Below, one piece after another: positions 28,018 to 28,997 of a stretch of DNA of 28,997 nucleotides (within the stretch, counting starts at the first letter, position 1; every line of letters begins with the position of its first letter). Source of the stretch: a virus; IMG/VR virus record IMGVR_UViG_3300005664_000047, positions 1 through 28,997 of that record. One strand, written 5' to 3'. Made by a program: the position numbers and the translations under genes. The notes beneath the pieces are model-generated. The model saw nothing but the letters and a program-made list of their open reading frames with translations. It was not told the origin of the DNA and searched no databases.

Positions 28018-28997
28018 ATGAGCGCTTACAAGCAACTTCTCACATCAGATATAATCGTTACTCCATTTGAGGTAAATAAAGAATTTACTTTTTATGGGGA
28101 AAGCGATTTAACTGGTTCTAATGTAGGAATTGATAGATTATTAGGTAAAAATATAACCTCATCATTATTTAATCCTAATTCAGACCCAACAACTGGACAA
28201 TTAGGTACTCAATATCAAAGATTAATTTATAATTCAATTAAAGAATTATATTATTCTAATTATTTAAGTTCTAGTTATGGTGATTCTATTAATAGACCAA
28301 CCCTTATTCCTGGTTCTACCTCTGAAGGAGATGCTTTAATAGGTTCACCTTCAAATCAAGCATATTACAATTACTCTCAAACTACATTATCCTATCCTAA
28401 ATTCTTTCCAACTGGTTCTAACAATACAATTGGTGTAATATCAATCCCAGTTAGATTATTTGGTGATTATATTCAACCAACATCATTCAAATTAACCACA
28501 GAAAGTGGAAGTTTAACTGATGATGGTGAAGGAAATATTTTATATAATAGTAATATAGTAGGAAATATATTTTATCCTCATGGATTAATTGTTATAACAG
28601 GTAATTCTCAATCATATAGTATTAGCGGTTCAGTATATGGAACAGCATTATATGGAGATGCTTTATATGGAGGAGGAGCTACATTCGCAGATGAATTAAT
28701 AAATTTCATTACTTCATCAAATGTTACTTGTTCATTCTCTAGTTCATATACAATTTATGAAACTCAATACAAATGTACTATAAGAGAAAACGAATTTAAC
28801 TTAACATTAAATCCAACAGCTATTTCAGGTAGTACAAGTGATGGGGAAAAAAATGGTGTTCCTTATGGTTTCGTAACTGAATCATATTTTTCTCCTTATA
28901 TTACCACAATAGGTTTATATGATGAAAATCAAAATTTATTAGCGGTAGGTAAATTAGCACAACCATTGCCAACATCCCCAACTACTGATACAACAAT
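28018..28997 (+). CDS. Virion structural protein, 3'-truncated by window end
   Basis: Start at ATG 28018 (MSAYKQLLTSDIIVTPFEVN); the ATG at 28014 runs into a stop after 18 codons. The frame is open for 326 codons to the window edge. Beta-rich, with a Gly/Tyr/Ala loop (GTALYGDALYGGGATF) and the C-terminal domain shared with the preceding gene: IRENEFNLTLNPTAISGST, later SPYITTIGLYDENQNLLAVG. The opening VTPF-VNK-F resembles other marine phage virion proteins. Probably a tail or neck component. Confidence 0.7.
   Translation, partial: MSAYKQLLTSDIIVTPFEVNKEFTFYGESDLTGSNVGIDRLLGKNITSSLFNPNSDPTTGQLGTQYQRLIYNSIKELYYSNYLSSSYGDSINRPTLIPGSTSEGDALIGSPSNQAYYNYSQTTLSYPKFFPTGSNNTIGVISIPVRLFGDYIQPTSFKLTTESGSLTDDGEGNILYNSNIVGNIFYPHGLIVITGNSQSYSISGSVYGTALYGDALYGGGATFADELINFITSSNVTCSFSSSYTIYETQYKCTIRENEFNLTLNPTAISGSTSDGEKNGVPYGFVTESYFSPYITTIGLYDENQNLLAVGKLAQPLPTSPTTDTT

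Overview
The window is one strand of a large, AT-rich, T4-like (myovirus-type) bacteriophage genome; every gene I can support lies on the + strand. The host is most likely a member of the Bacteroidota (inference). Genes start after A-rich leaders without Shine-Dalgarno sequences, as is usual for that phylum, and the strongest promoter element, TATATTTA, resembles the Bacteroidota -7 box TAnnTTTG. The virion genes resemble T4 gp5, gp25 and gp6 and the late sigma factor gp55 in the diverged form seen in marine T4-like phages.

Layout. (1) 1-3240: small, mostly unknown genes. Six of the eight copies of a rigid bipartite promoter (GGATTACA, exactly 13 nt, TATATTTA) lie in 1-1500, a seventh is at 2948 and the eighth at 8582. 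This looks like an early or middle host-takeover region. It includes an AT-hook-like repeat protein and an apparent untranslated RNA at about 129-454. (2) 3300-8032: a translation island of 25 tRNA genes that together cover all 20 amino acids, a tmRNA with its own proteolysis tag, two related HNH endonuclease genes placed in tRNA spacers, a tRNA whose 3' half precedes its 5' half (candidate circularly permuted tRNA), and several tRNA-free spacers that fold but do not code. (3) 8048-11456: a third HNH protein, a T5orf172/MUG113-type nuclease, an HD-domain hydrolase and small unknown proteins. (4) 11462-28997: a gp55-like late sigma factor, then a tightly coupled structural operon with many TAATG stop/start overlaps. 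It encodes a baseplate hub or spike protein, gp25, gp6, a DNRLRE-type virion protein, a degenerate kinase-like protein, a 1044-residue tail protein with a lectin-like domain, and further virion proteins. The last gene runs off the window.

How it fits together (inference). Early promoters fire takeover genes. The tRNA/tmRNA island then supplies decoding capacity and ribosome rescue under phage control. The gp55-like factor switches on late structural transcription, perhaps from TATTTATAA-type sites that occur before 12377, 15368 and 26342. The least ordinary items are the tmRNA beside a complete tRNA set, the permuted tRNA candidate at 5612-5690, the cluster of structured non-coding spacers, and the fixed-spacing promoter family.
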